In this document: in pieces, positions 42,868 to 53,583 of the stretch
Layout: the number at the start of each line of letters is the position of its first letter
How positions within the stretch are numbered: the first letter of the stretch is position 1
From: Primulina eburnea
Lineage: Eukaryota > Streptophyta > Magnoliopsida > Lamiales > Gesneriaceae
Direction of reading: 5' to 3'
Length of the DNA stretch: 64,000 nt
Assembly: GCF_022965805.1 (NCBI RefSeq)
Contig: NW_027331379.1
Coordinates: 248,001-312,000, forward strand
Notes under the pieces: model-generated
The model's database searches: none
What the model was told of the DNA's origin: nothing
Seen by the model: only the letters and a program-made list of their open reading frames with translations
Position numbers and translations under genes: made by a program

Positions 42868-44194
42868 ACTGTTGAGGATGACATAGTCCGATATCGCGAC
42901 AGACTGTGGGTTCCTAGTGGTGATCCACTAAGACAAGATAATATTAAGGAAGCCCACAGCACCCCATACACTATTCACCCAAGGAGTACGAAGATGTACA
43001 AAGATTTGTAAACCTCGTATTGGTGGCCGGGCATGAAGCGATACATTTTGTGTTTTGTGTTTGAGTGCTTGAAATGTCAGCGGGTTAAGGCAGAGCATCA
43101 AAGACCTTCAGGAAAGCTGAGGCCGCTCTCTATTCCACAGTGGAAATGGAAGAACATCACTATGGGTTTTGTGGGGCTACCGAGGATCGTTGGACGGTAT
43201 AATGTCATTTGGGTGATAGTTGATCAGCTTACCAAATCCGGCCATTTTCCACCAATCAGGAAGACTTTCACCATGACTCAATACGTAGAGCCGTACATCA
43301 GAGAGATATTCAGATTACATGGGATTCCAGTGTCCATTGTGTTAGACATGGACCTAAGGTTTGCATCTGCAATCTGGAAGAGTCTGCATCAGGCATTAGG
43401 TACCAAGTTTCTATTCAGCTCTCTATTCTAAGACCGAAAGTCAGTCTAAGAGTGATTCAGAACTTAGAGGATCTACTAAGAGCTTGCATGATCAACTTCT
43501 AGGGCATCTGAGAGCTGAAACTATCTCTCGTGGAGTTCACATACAACAACAGTTATCAAGCATCTATTGGTATAGCTCCATATGAGGCACTTTATGGGAG
43601 AGAGTGTAGATCAACTGTCTATTGAGATAAGGTAGGTGAAAGAGCAGAGTTGGGTCCTGATATCGTCAGACAGACTGTGGAGTTAGTAGTCAAGATCCAG
43701 GATATGATGAAGACTGCTCAGAGTCGACAGAAGAGTTATGCAGATAAGCAGCGCAGAGATCTAGAGTGTGCAGTGGGTGACCATGTCTTCGTGAAAGTTG
43801 CACCTATGAAGGGTGTAATTACATTTGGCAAGAAAGGCATGTTAAGTCTTAGATTCATAGGACCATTCGAGATCCTCCAGAGGTTTGGAACACTAGCATA
43901 CAGAGTTGCGTTGTCGTCGAATCTGGAGGGAGTTCATAACGCGTTCCACATATCAATGCTGCGAAAGTAATGTAGAATCTTTTTCATGTGCTGAACTACG
44001 AGTCTCTGCAGTTGATGCCGAACTTGTCATTCGCGGAAAGACCTATCTAGATCTTGGACAGACATGAGAAGAGACTCCGAAAAAAGGTGTTCCAAATGGT
44101 CAAAGTCAAATGGCTGAATGATTCCGAGGAGGAGGCGACTTGGTAAACCGAGACCGAGATGAGGAGTCGATACCCAGAACTATTCGGTATGTTT
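42868..44194 (+). pseudogene. F2 integrase-chromodomain remnant
   Basis: Same domains and same starting junction as 5729-7078. Recognisable pieces are [61 protein letters not shown], a break at about 43430, and the tail QRRDLECAVGDHVFVKVAPMKGV with LRFIGPFEIL. Compared with F1 it keeps a longer tail frame (43650-43970) but has its own lesions, including Ser to Leu before the second core Asp and stops at about 43008, 43430, 43625 and 43968. Not functional. Confidence 0.9.
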
Positions 44195-44234
44195 TAATTT
44201 CGATGAAAAAATTCAATTTTTAGGGGGGAAGAAT

Positions 44235-45153
44235 TTTAAAGTCTAGAAATTCGAACGACGTAATCTGACTACATGTGGATCTAGAGTTTTTATTAAAATG
44301 CTTATTTAATGATTTTTAAATGCATGTTTATTTATGACATGAATATGTGCTTTCATTTAGTTAGGATTTTAGCAGTATTTCGCGCTCGAACGAGGAACGG
44401 AGATCGGTGATGGATAAGGAAAATTTTTTTGGCTAAATAATTATTTTTAATTATTTAAAATATGATAAAAATATAAGGGACTTTCGACAATGGGCCTTTT
44501 AAGGTATTTTTATTCATTGAGCCGTATTTTAAACCAGTAGGCGATTTTTAGCAAAGCGGATGACTTTTTGAAGGTTCGGGTAATATTTTTGAAATCAAAT
44601 TTAAAAGAAACATTTTATGAGCATGTTTTTGGGTTTGATGGGCCTATTTTAACATATTTTGGGCCTAAAATCCTACATTTTTTTTTTAAACCTAAGTCCA
44701 AAACCCTAAAATTTTTCTTTTCTTCTACATTCAATGAACACCACCCTCAACCCTAGCAGCCTCTCCAACATCTTTTCCTCCTCCAGCAGCAGTTTTGTGG
44801 TGAGTTTTTGCAAGAATTTTGTTAGAAAAAGTCGTCGCGTTCCCCTGGTGTTCGTCCTTCGCCCCGTTCGTCGAGTTTTTTGAGCATAAATACGCAAAGG
44901 CACACCTTATACCTTTGATTTCTCATCGTACACACCATGATATGTATTGTTGAATGTTTATGCACGATCCATGGTAGAGTTCATGTTTCTTTCACGTTTT
45001 TCCTAGTATAGTATGAGAAAAATTGGTTTTTATGATATATTGACTCACATTTTGTTATGGTTTAATGGGGATGCCGGTTTTTGTAAGTTGGGAACGTTTT
45101 TCACGAGGTTGGGAGTAGGTTTAGGTGAAGATTTTGGTCTTGGAATGTGTCTT
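44235..45153 (+). mobile_element. F2 3' LTR, first part
   Basis: Corresponds to 7116-8027 of F1. It contains the TATA plus ACGCAAAGGCAC core (44884-44903) and ends with the Cassandra TSD GTCTT (45149-45153). Confidence 0.85.
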
Positions 45154-45381
45154 TGTGAGGCCCAGGGCCGAAGAAGGCGTGGGGTAATCGCTGGTGCCAT
45201 CAGTTGCACGGAAAATGAGCGGCTCCTGGCAGGCTTCTAGGTGGAGGGAACATGAATGAACCGACCCACACAGGAATGAGAGGAATTCCGAGACTGTTCA
45301 ATGTAATGGACTGTACAGTTGAAGAGGGCTTAAAAGATTTGATTGGTACTACTCATATCACAAAGGTGCATCTTCTTTTCG

Positions 45382-45461
45382 ATAGCTCATCACATAAGAA
45401 CTCCAAAGTTAAGCGTGCTTGACTTGGGGCAATTTTGGGATGGGTGACCTCCTGGGAAATT
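45382..45461 (+). ncRNA. 5S rRNA-like segment in Cassandra 5' LTR
   Basis: GAACTCCAAAGTTAAGCGTG and GATGGGTGACCTCCTGGGAA match the internal control boxes of plant 5S rRNA, so a Pol III promoter may be kept. The segments between and before the boxes diverge from 5S, and the two ends of a mature 5S are not recognisable, so it is not a ribosomal gene. The second copy is at 63484-63563. Confidence 0.9.
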
Positions 45462-46402
45462 TCCCAGGATGCGTGTGAGTGAGGACATAAGCACGCTGGA
45501 AAGACCCGTCTTAATACAGTGAGGACAGTCATCGAATCTGGGCGTTATAGCTGGTATCAAAGCCGACCTCTCTTAGTACGGTGTGGTTCGGGGACGAACC
45601 AAGCGAAAGCTGGTGGGCATGTGAGGCCCGGGGCCGAAGAAGACGGGGGGTGATCGCCGGTGCCATCAGTTGCACGGACAATGAGCGGCTCCTGGCAGTC
45701 TAACGTCCCGAAAATTTAAAAGGTCCACGCGAACCACGTGCATGTAATTATTAAATTCCTTTATATTTTAATTAAATGTTTTAATTGCATGAATTAATTA
45801 TGTTGTGCATATTTACATGTTTAAAATATATTTTTCTACTTGATTGCATTAAAATGGATTTTTAAGGAATATTCAAGTGACGATCGAGGAACGGAGACCG
45901 AGGGCTGAAAAATAGAAAATGTTTTATTAAATAATTGTTTTTAATTATTTAAAATATGGGTGATGCTTTTTAGTATTTTTGAAAATGAAGGGTTTTGAGG
46001 TGATTTTATACGCCGGGACGTAAATTTTATCGGTGTCGGATTTTCAACTAAAATACGAACTTTTTGGCAACCCGGCTAATAAATTCACACATTTAATTAA
46101 AGAGGAACTTTTTTATTATTTTATTTAAATCCTAATTAAGCTAATGGGCCTATTTAGATGGCTTAATAGGCCTAAAGCCTAGTTAGTAAATTAATTAGTG
46201 TATTTAAAAACTTAGAACCCTACACCTTGCAAAGCAAATTCACGGCCACCTAGTTTTAGAATTCTGAAAATTCTCTCCCAACTCTCCACAATACACGACA
46301 GCACACACATCAAATTTTGGTAGAAGAACTTTCGGTCTTGAAAGGGTAGCTTCCTAGCCATCGTCTCCTCGTCCCGTCCTTCGTCGTCAACGGTTTTTCG
46401 TG

Positions 46403-46423
46403 CGTATATAACGCAAAGGCACG
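46403..46423 (+). promoter_or_regulatory. Putative core promoter of the E LTR
   Basis: GTATATAACGCAAAGGCACG: a TATA box fused to the motif shared with F and H. Repeated in the 3' LTR at 60472-60492. Confidence 0.5.
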
Positions 46424-47231
46424 CCATACATCTCTTCCTCATCCATCATATCATAATATTGTTTAAATATTGTATACATGAAGGACATGATTTATTTTTT
46501 CTGTATTTTCGCAAAATGACATGCACATGGGAGAAAACTTAAGATTTTTTTATGCAAACTCATGTTTTTATCATGTAAAGGGGCTGCCATGGTCTTAGGT
46601 ATGAACTAGTAGTGTTTATGCATGATTTAAGGTCCTAAAACATTCAATAGACTCACGGCAATCACCAAAGAAACAAATACGAACGTAATTTCTTTCAAGG
46701 GGTTTGGAGTGTACGGGTTCCATGAAAAGGGGATGGGCTTGGCCTTGGCTTGGGTCAGGGCTTGGCTAGTGTCGGTGGGGGTCAAGGGAAGAGTCTTAGC
46801 CATGCTAGGACTCGAGTCAAGGGGCTGGGGAGGAGTCCTAGCAAGCTAGGTCTCCACCCGCGCACAGCAGCGCACAGATGGTTAAGGAGCTCGGCCAGAG
46901 GCCTTGGGCTGGGCTAGGTTAGGTCCTTAGGGTCCTAGAAGGGTGCTAGAGGGGTTGGTTCATGGGCTGGTTAGCTGGATATAAGGCTGGAAGCAGAAAC
47001 ACGTGATGTACAGAAGTGGGTCTTATGGAAGTGGTAGGTGTTCGGCCTTAAGGTTTCATTCAAGGGATGGACGAGGGCTCTTGGCTACGGTTTGGGACAT
47101 GTCTTGGGGTCCTAGGATGAGTCTTTTTAAGGTGGTTCGCGGTTTGGTTGGATAGGTAAAGCACTGGAACCAGAAAACACACTGCTGCGTTGGATTGGAG
47201 TGCATGAAAGGGGCTGTAGTTGGTTGCTGGT

Positions 47232-47601
47232 AGGGACGGAGCCACCCCAAAGGCTGGGGTGGGCTAGATTTTTGGGCCTGGTAAAAAATATGGAAGCATT
47301 AGCGACGGATTTACTATATCCGTCGCTAAAATTTTTGAATTTATTAAAAATTTTAGGCCATAGCCTAGGGCAAAAAAAAACGGATTGTTTAGCGATGGTT
47401 TTATTAAATCCGTTGCTAAAATTACGACGGTTTACTTGTAACCGTCGCTATTTAGCGACGATTGTGAATAAACCGTCGCCAATCTAGATCGGCGACGGTT
47501 TACTCAAAACCGTCGCCGATGAAGATCGGCGACGGTGTTCAGAAGAACCGTCGCTAGTAGGCAATCAGCCCAGTCTCCAATTGTTTCCTGGCTACGTCCC
47601 T
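47232..47601. mobile_element. Mutator-like MITE in the E 5' LTR, TSD 10-11 bp
   Basis: Terminal inverted repeats AGGGACGGAGCC and GGCTACGTCCCT. The direct repeat TGGTTGCTGGT flanks it (47221-47231, 47601-47611, sharing one ambiguous base). The E 3' LTR has the empty site near 61315-61330. Length about 370 bp, no coding. Its interior has several AGCGACGG/CCGTCGCT hairpins, the same motif as the inner zone of the CACTA element. Confidence 0.82.
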
Positions 47602-47808
47602 GGTTGCTGGTTAAGATTCCAGGAAGGGCCCGGTTCGGGCTCGCAGCCATGGCTAGGGACGTGAGTTAGGGTCCTAAGGTGAGTCTTGTGGTGGTGGTTC
47701 ATGGGCTGGATGGTCGGATAGAGCGCTGGAACCAGAAACTCGAAAGTTGCACAGAAATTGGCCTCACATGAGGGGCTGTCACGTTTCTGATTTTCGGGGC
47801 TTAGGTGC

Positions 47809-49741
47809 TGTGGGGACCCGGACGCTAATCATGTTCTTAATCGTCATTGGGACTAACTCAATGACAATAATCAGGGTCTAATTTTTTTTTTTTTTTTTAA
47901 ATGCGGAAGGTAATGGAATCAAACTCCTATACATATCAGTATAAAAGTATAAATCTCAAACATAATACAATAATTTACAACTCAGGTTTAACACCTAACT
48001 ATCAAGTGTTTAAACCCTAGCTCTAGTCCAAGTCCGGTATCACCACTCTAATCTCAGTCTGTCTTCACCTCTGTGACCCTGTACCTGTCCCACCTGTTGT
48101 CATGCACACATACAAACAAGACAACAGCCGGATAACTCCGGTGAGATATAAATATCCCAGTATAAACAATGTATTAAATGCAATCATATAAAACATATAT
48201 AAAAGCATAAACAAACATCGAAGCATGTATCTAATCCGACTACATGAATCAATGACTCGTGATCTAATCTTATCTTATCTCAAATCTAGGGATCCCAATC
48301 TAATTTAGACTTTGGTATGCTGTATCGAGTGTGTCTGAGATAGACGTCGATCTACATCTGAAGCTCGTCGATACACCGTAAGTCTAGTCTTATCGGTTCT
48401 GAGAAGACTCGGCGGTTCTGCCCTAGCTAGGCTGTCTGCCCTAGACTCGGACTCTGACCCTGTTCTAAGTCAATACATGCACATATCAATCTGATAATCT
48501 GCAAATATCAATGCAATAAAGTAAAGTATGTGATTTAGGGAAACTCAAGTCAAACCTAACTCGAGTTGTGCAATCCCGAATCAACATTTATTTATACCTT
48601 TGTCTTCCCGCTCTGACTAAGACGAAGTCTCGTATTTTGATCTGTCCATACCCGATCTGGCAATGACAATCACATAAATACAATATCAGTATATAACTCA
48701 ATTCAGAACCTGTTCTGATCAATACTCAAATCAGTATATAATCTGATCCATATCTGAACAATGTACAATCTAATTCATATCAACGATATCACGTTACAAT
48801 CGAAATCATACTGAATCTGATCAATCTAATCAACTGATGTTTTAACGGCATAACAATACAGTCTTGATACCCCGTCAATCTCAACATCACAGATATACTA
48901 CCAGAATTCATGATCAATATCAGTACATTTCATAATCTCAATATCTGTACACTCAAAATCAATATCAACACCATTCTGATATCAAATCTCAATCAATTTC
49001 ACTCTGAAATTCATAACAATTGCATAATCAGTCTATTCTTAAATCTGACTTCGATTATACAATATCTACTGTAGCAGAAACACTATATCTGGTTCCTATT
49101 CAATTCTGACAATATCATAATTTCAAATCATGTCTAAACGTAACAAAACTTACGTCCAGATGAAGCCTGTGTCGATAGGAACACAGTACCGAAGTCGGAT
49201 TTCAATTCAGACAACTGGATTCTTCGTAAGATTCAATTTATACCAGCGTTTCCCTTCGTTTCCATTTTCTTTCTTCCTTCTGAAGAAAGAACCGTAGGTA
49301 TATATCTATATATAAACTTACCGTGCATGTTTACAAAACGTGGCACATTTCCTGTTTTCCAGGTGGCGCTCGAGCGGTTGAAATGTACCGCTCGGGCGCC
49401 GAACATACTGTCCGGGTGCTTATCTTGCTAACCACTGGCGCTCGAGTGGTCAAAAACTACCGCTCGGGCGCCAGACTTTCTGCCCAAGCCCTCACGTTCT
49501 CATCCCCTGGTGCTCGAGCGGTCAAAAACTACCGCTCGGGCTCTAGCTATTCTGTCCAAGGGTAAGCTTATGGTGCATTGGCGCTCGGGCGGTCCTTTTC
49601 TACCGCTCGAGCGCCGAAGGTTCTGTCCAAATTCTTGGCTAACTATTCAACGACGCCCGGCCTCGTCATTTGAGTTCTTATAATCTCAATTATGTCAATT
49701 AATCAACGTCTGATTACAATACTTAAATCTCGGGCATTACA
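47809..49741 (-). mobile_element. Bprime downstream (3') LTR
   Basis: 1.93 kb; minus-strand start TGTAATGCCCGAG, end GGGTCCCCACA. Hairpin array 49362-49612, TATA stretch 49299-49316 (TATATATAGATATATA on the minus strand). The rest has many TCAGAT/CTGATA-type motifs, as in family B. Confidence 0.92.
49362..49612 (-). repeat. GGCGCTCGAGCGGT hairpin array upstream of the Bprime TATA
   Basis: Four stem-loops of GGCGCTCGAGCGGT and ACCGCTCGAGCGCC with 8-base loops. Each is followed within about 15 bases by a TTCTGTCC-like tag. The middle-LTR copy (55142-55392) includes a perfect 15-bp stem at 55215-55252 (loop CAAAAACT). A third, partial array is at 56360-56526. Confidence 0.85.
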
Positions 49742-49779
49742 TTTCTCCCCCTCTTAGATCTGAGTTCATCCTCGAACTC
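49742..49779 (-). promoter_or_regulatory. PPT and pre-PPT hairpin of Bprime (downstream LTR)
   Basis: Minus strand: GAGTTCG, loop AGGA, TGAACTC (49779-49762), then TAAGAGGGGGAGAAA (49756-49742), directly before the LTR. The stem has one G-T pair. Confidence 0.75.
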
Positions 49780-52346
49780 GCAAGTAATCAATTCAGATAT
49801 ATTAGAAAAAATGTGTACAGAGTTTTAAATCAAAACTCTCATCGTACTGAATCCATTCTGCAATCTCTTTCTTGTATCAATCTCTGATTTCAAATCTGGA
49901 ATAAGACTTCATGAAGTATATTATCATAATACTTCTCAATTTAATTCTGACAAAATCAATCTTGCCATGTGGGTTATACAACATCCGTATAAACCACTCC
50001 ATAGTCTATAATGATCCAATACAGCCAACCATCGTTAAATCTGCTGCTCTCGATCTAGGAAATATTCGATCCTCGACCTCAAATACCAATCATCATCATC
50101 CGATGTTGGTTTATGACATCTGTTCTTTCTGAACTATCTTTATCTTCCTTCGAATTTCTTCAAAAGAATTAAAAATCTGTAGTATTCACTGTATAATATC
50201 TTGTCTGTAACTATCTCATTACCCATCTGATAATCTGATAGCTCTAATTATACAATAATTCATATAATGACAATATGAAATATCATCTAGTGCTAACATC
50301 CAGCACTTCAGTTCTTTGGATATCTTCCAATATCTGGATAATACACTCTGACTATCTGTCAATCTGTAAATCATCTGCAAAATAACTTATGGTATGATCT
50401 GCCATAATTGTAAACTTAATCGAAATCACAATCTGATATAGTCTACTTCTACATTCTAGTCACTCTGACTATGTTCTGACATCAATCTGTGTCATTTGGT
50501 TCTGTTTGTACATCATCTTGTACAAACTAATAGATATAGATTGAACAATTTGTCAATCATAATCATATTATATCAATATCTGGAAAATATTGGGATAATC
50601 TCATTACGAAATTCATCGAAATATACTCCCCATGTCGAATCAGACATATACTAAGTCTGTAATAACTCTTCTGATTTCTCTCTTTCTGTCTTCTCTGTTA
50701 GCGATTCAGACATATCAGTACAATTTCTGCCAACATTTCTGTACAAATTCTGTTATAACTGATTTAATCTATCTATATCAACTCTATCTGTTCGAATACC
50801 ATACATTCTCAATCATCAAATTGAAAACTGAATCCAATACGGTACATTTCTGACCCTATCTGTGATTTCAGATTCGAACTATTTGATACAAACAAATCAA
50901 TTAATAACATAAATGAAAGAAAATATACCTACCTGGTATTCGGCTCTGACTATCTATATCAAGCTTTGCTGTACAATTCTGACACATCTGACGTCACAAG
51001 ATAATCAGTCTCATACAAAATACAAAATCACATATCTGTTTCTCTGACCGATACTCTGCTCTGATTATCGAAATACCGTTCTGACCACTCTGATCACGTT
51101 TCGGAACTGCTGAAATTCTCGAGTTCATTTCTGATACAAGCTGAACTGTATATACTCTCAACGGTTCATAAAATCTGTATCAATACTGATTCAGAATAAC
51201 AATAATCTATACTAATCTAGTAAATATATAGGATTGTAAGTTCTAACAATACTATCGATTCTGAAAAATCAATCCGATCTTCATGCCATACTGATCAACT
51301 GCTATATATCATCTGCACATATAATATGCTCCCCAAACAATACAATCTGTATAAAATACTGATCTAGAAGCAATAATTCTTAAGCAGTTTAAACACAATC
51401 ATATCAGATAATTTGTCAACTCATATAATATCAATTTCTGACAATTCTGACCTATCTGACGTTCTGATCTTTCTGATATCGGTATCTGATCAGTCACTGA
51501 TCACAATATCAACTGTCTCAAAATCAATCAGTATACTAACATCAGATATCATCTATTCTGAATACAATCTGTTTCAACAAAATACATATCTGAACAATTT
51601 CTGTATACAAGAATCATAATTCTCAGAATATTTAATATGATCTTTCAAATATTCTTTCAATTCATTTTGTATCATTCTGTATAGTCAATACCATTCTGTA
51701 CTAAATCTACTATACAAACAATACCTGATCTCCATTCAATTCTGAACTTTATCTTCTGATATAGCACAATTCTAAAATCTTATCTAGGCAAACATCAGTC
51801 AACTTGTATAATACTGACCAATCTGTCAATACTAAACTCGATTTTAGTGGATCTACTGAATACATAAGGATGCAATCTGCTCCTTTCTGTATTAATCAAG
51901 TCATATACAATACATGTATCAAAAGAATTCTAAATCTAGAATCCTTATCGTGGTATCTCCACTGAATCTATGGTCTGAATCTTACCATTTCTGGAAAAAT
52001 TCTACAATATGTCTGTACTTGTTCAGCATATACATGCCAATAATGCGTTCAAATCAGAAAACACAAGTACATCATAATCTATCTCTATTTCATTCTCATC
52101 TTACTGTAGTATACAATGTATACAGAAATCTCTGATATCAACATTTCCTCAACAAGCAAGGACATCAATACTACAGTACAACCAGACTCAACAGGTACAA
52201 CATATCTCCATGCTACTCTATCAAATATAATCATATGAAATGCATTAGTATATATCAATACATATGCATCATAATCATAAAAGAATAGTACATGTCACTA
52301 TATCTGGGTCTGTTCCACAATCAGTGTCATCAGATGATTCTGTTCC
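49780..52346 (-). pseudogene. Bprime decayed interior after gag
   Basis: 2.6 kb with no usable frame on the minus strand. The only recognisable piece is the altered protease segment AYVLIYTNAFHMIIF (about 52225-52270), in which the catalytic DTGA is YTNA, as in element B. RT, RNase H and integrase motifs were not found. Short plus-strand frames here are chance. Confidence 0.65.
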
Positions 52347-53093
52347 CTAAAATCTTCGGGAATCTCTTTGAGGACAAACTCTCGCAAAGTGTCCCGACTG
52401 TTTACAGACATTGCATCTACTAAGTACTCCTTGGCAGTGTTCTGTGGAATGTCTCCCTCCACAAGTTCTGCAGCATACTCCAGTATAACTCGGACTGGAA
52501 ACACTGGAGCTAGATGAACTACTCTGTCCACCTCTTAACTTCTTAATCTGTTTCTTTTCGATCTTCAATGGTTCTTTCTTTTTACCACTGTTGCTGCCAA
52601 TCTCAACTCTGGAAGGCAGTTGTTGTGGATTCGATGCTGGAAGATCATACGATGCTCCCTGTTGTCCTATCAGAACCGTTTCTTCTCTTTTGGCTCTGTT
52701 CAATGTATCAGCAAAACTACTGGATTGCTTCACATTCACCAGTGTACGTATCTCAGGATTCAATCCCTGAATAAACTGGCTAGATGTCGCATCATCATTC
52801 CTAGCCACAAGAGGAGCAAAACGTAATAAGGTGAAGAACTGTGCCAAATACTCATCAATACTCCTCTGACCCTGCCTCAAGGTAGTAAACTCTGCACTTT
52901 TGTCCTGTCTGTATGATGTAGGGAAGAATCTTTGATAAAATTCAAATTTAAAGATCTTCCATGATATTACTGAACAACTCTGTTCTAAAGCTCCTTTGGT
53001 TAGTAACCACCATCTTCTTGCAGTCTCTTGCAATTGGTTCTCAGTCAGGTTAACTCTACCCTCATCTGTGAGACCAAGAAATTCAAATACCAT
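52347..53093 (-). CDS. Bprime gag protein with zinc knuckle
   Basis: 248 residues from the first Met. The open frame extends upstream to about 53255 and encodes PPILKGTETPADCENWLEE in step with element B gag, but it lacks an ATG there (the family start position reads ATA CCG CTT CGA). The capsid domain includes NQLQETARRWWLLTKG, FYQRFFPTSYRQDKSAEFTTL and RQGQRSIDEYLAQFFTLLRF. A Ser-rich linker (about 194-206) precedes two Cys/His motifs: CRTCGGRHSTEHC and the canonical CNVCKQSGHFARVC (CX2CX4HX4C). It ends RRF-stop. This is the best preserved nucleocapsid in the window. It probably binds and packages element RNA, perhaps for other elements too. Confidence 0.9.
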   Translation of the reverse strand: MVFEFLGLTDEGRVNLTENQLQETARRWWLLTKGALEQSCSVISWKIFKFEFYQRFFPTSYRQDKSAEFTTLRQGQRSIDEYLAQFFTLLRFAPLVARNDDATSSQFIQGLNPEIRTLVNVKQSSSFADTLNRAKREETVLIGQQGASYDLPASNPQQLPSRVEIGSNSGKKKEPLKIEKKQIKKLRGGQSSSSSSSVSSPSYTGVCCRTCGGRHSTEHCQGVLSRCNVCKQSGHFARVCPQRDSRRF

Positions 53094-53583
53094 TTCTGTC
53101 TCCTCAAGCCAATTCTCGCAATCTGCTGGTGTTTCAGTTCCCTTCAGAATCGGCGGTTGAAATGACTGAAACCTCTTTATCTGTGTTTCTATCTGATTCT
53201 CTGATATATCTATCTGTTCAGTCGAAGTACTGCCCTTTTCTGAAATTCTTCGAAGCGGTATATTTGACTATCAAACAAATTAGTACACAATCTATACAAT
53301 CTGTCTCAGCCCTCCTCTGATCATATACCTCTGATCCAGACTCGGTTCTGATCCAGGCTTAACAATTACATGCTGCAATCAACTCAGATACAAACAACAT
53401 GTAATAGGGAAAACAGTAAATCATGCTAGCACACATCATGCAAGTCAACATTGACATAAATCTCATGCTAGCAATCACATGCAAGGAAGAAAGTTCAATC
53501 TACCCCGCTCATTCTCTACTATCTCAGTCTAACAGATCTATCAGTTCTGACTATCTCAATCTAAAAGATCTATTACCACCTGT

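Noticed and set aside
45382..45461. A 5S rRNA gene
   Set aside because: Only the internal control boxes match. It lies inside both Cassandra LTRs with TSD and PBS, so it is element sequence.
49911..50132. Plus-strand frame of 73 residues repeated identically at 55690-55911
   Set aside because: Identity comes from the duplicated Bprime interior; it is antisense to the element and has no recognisable motif.
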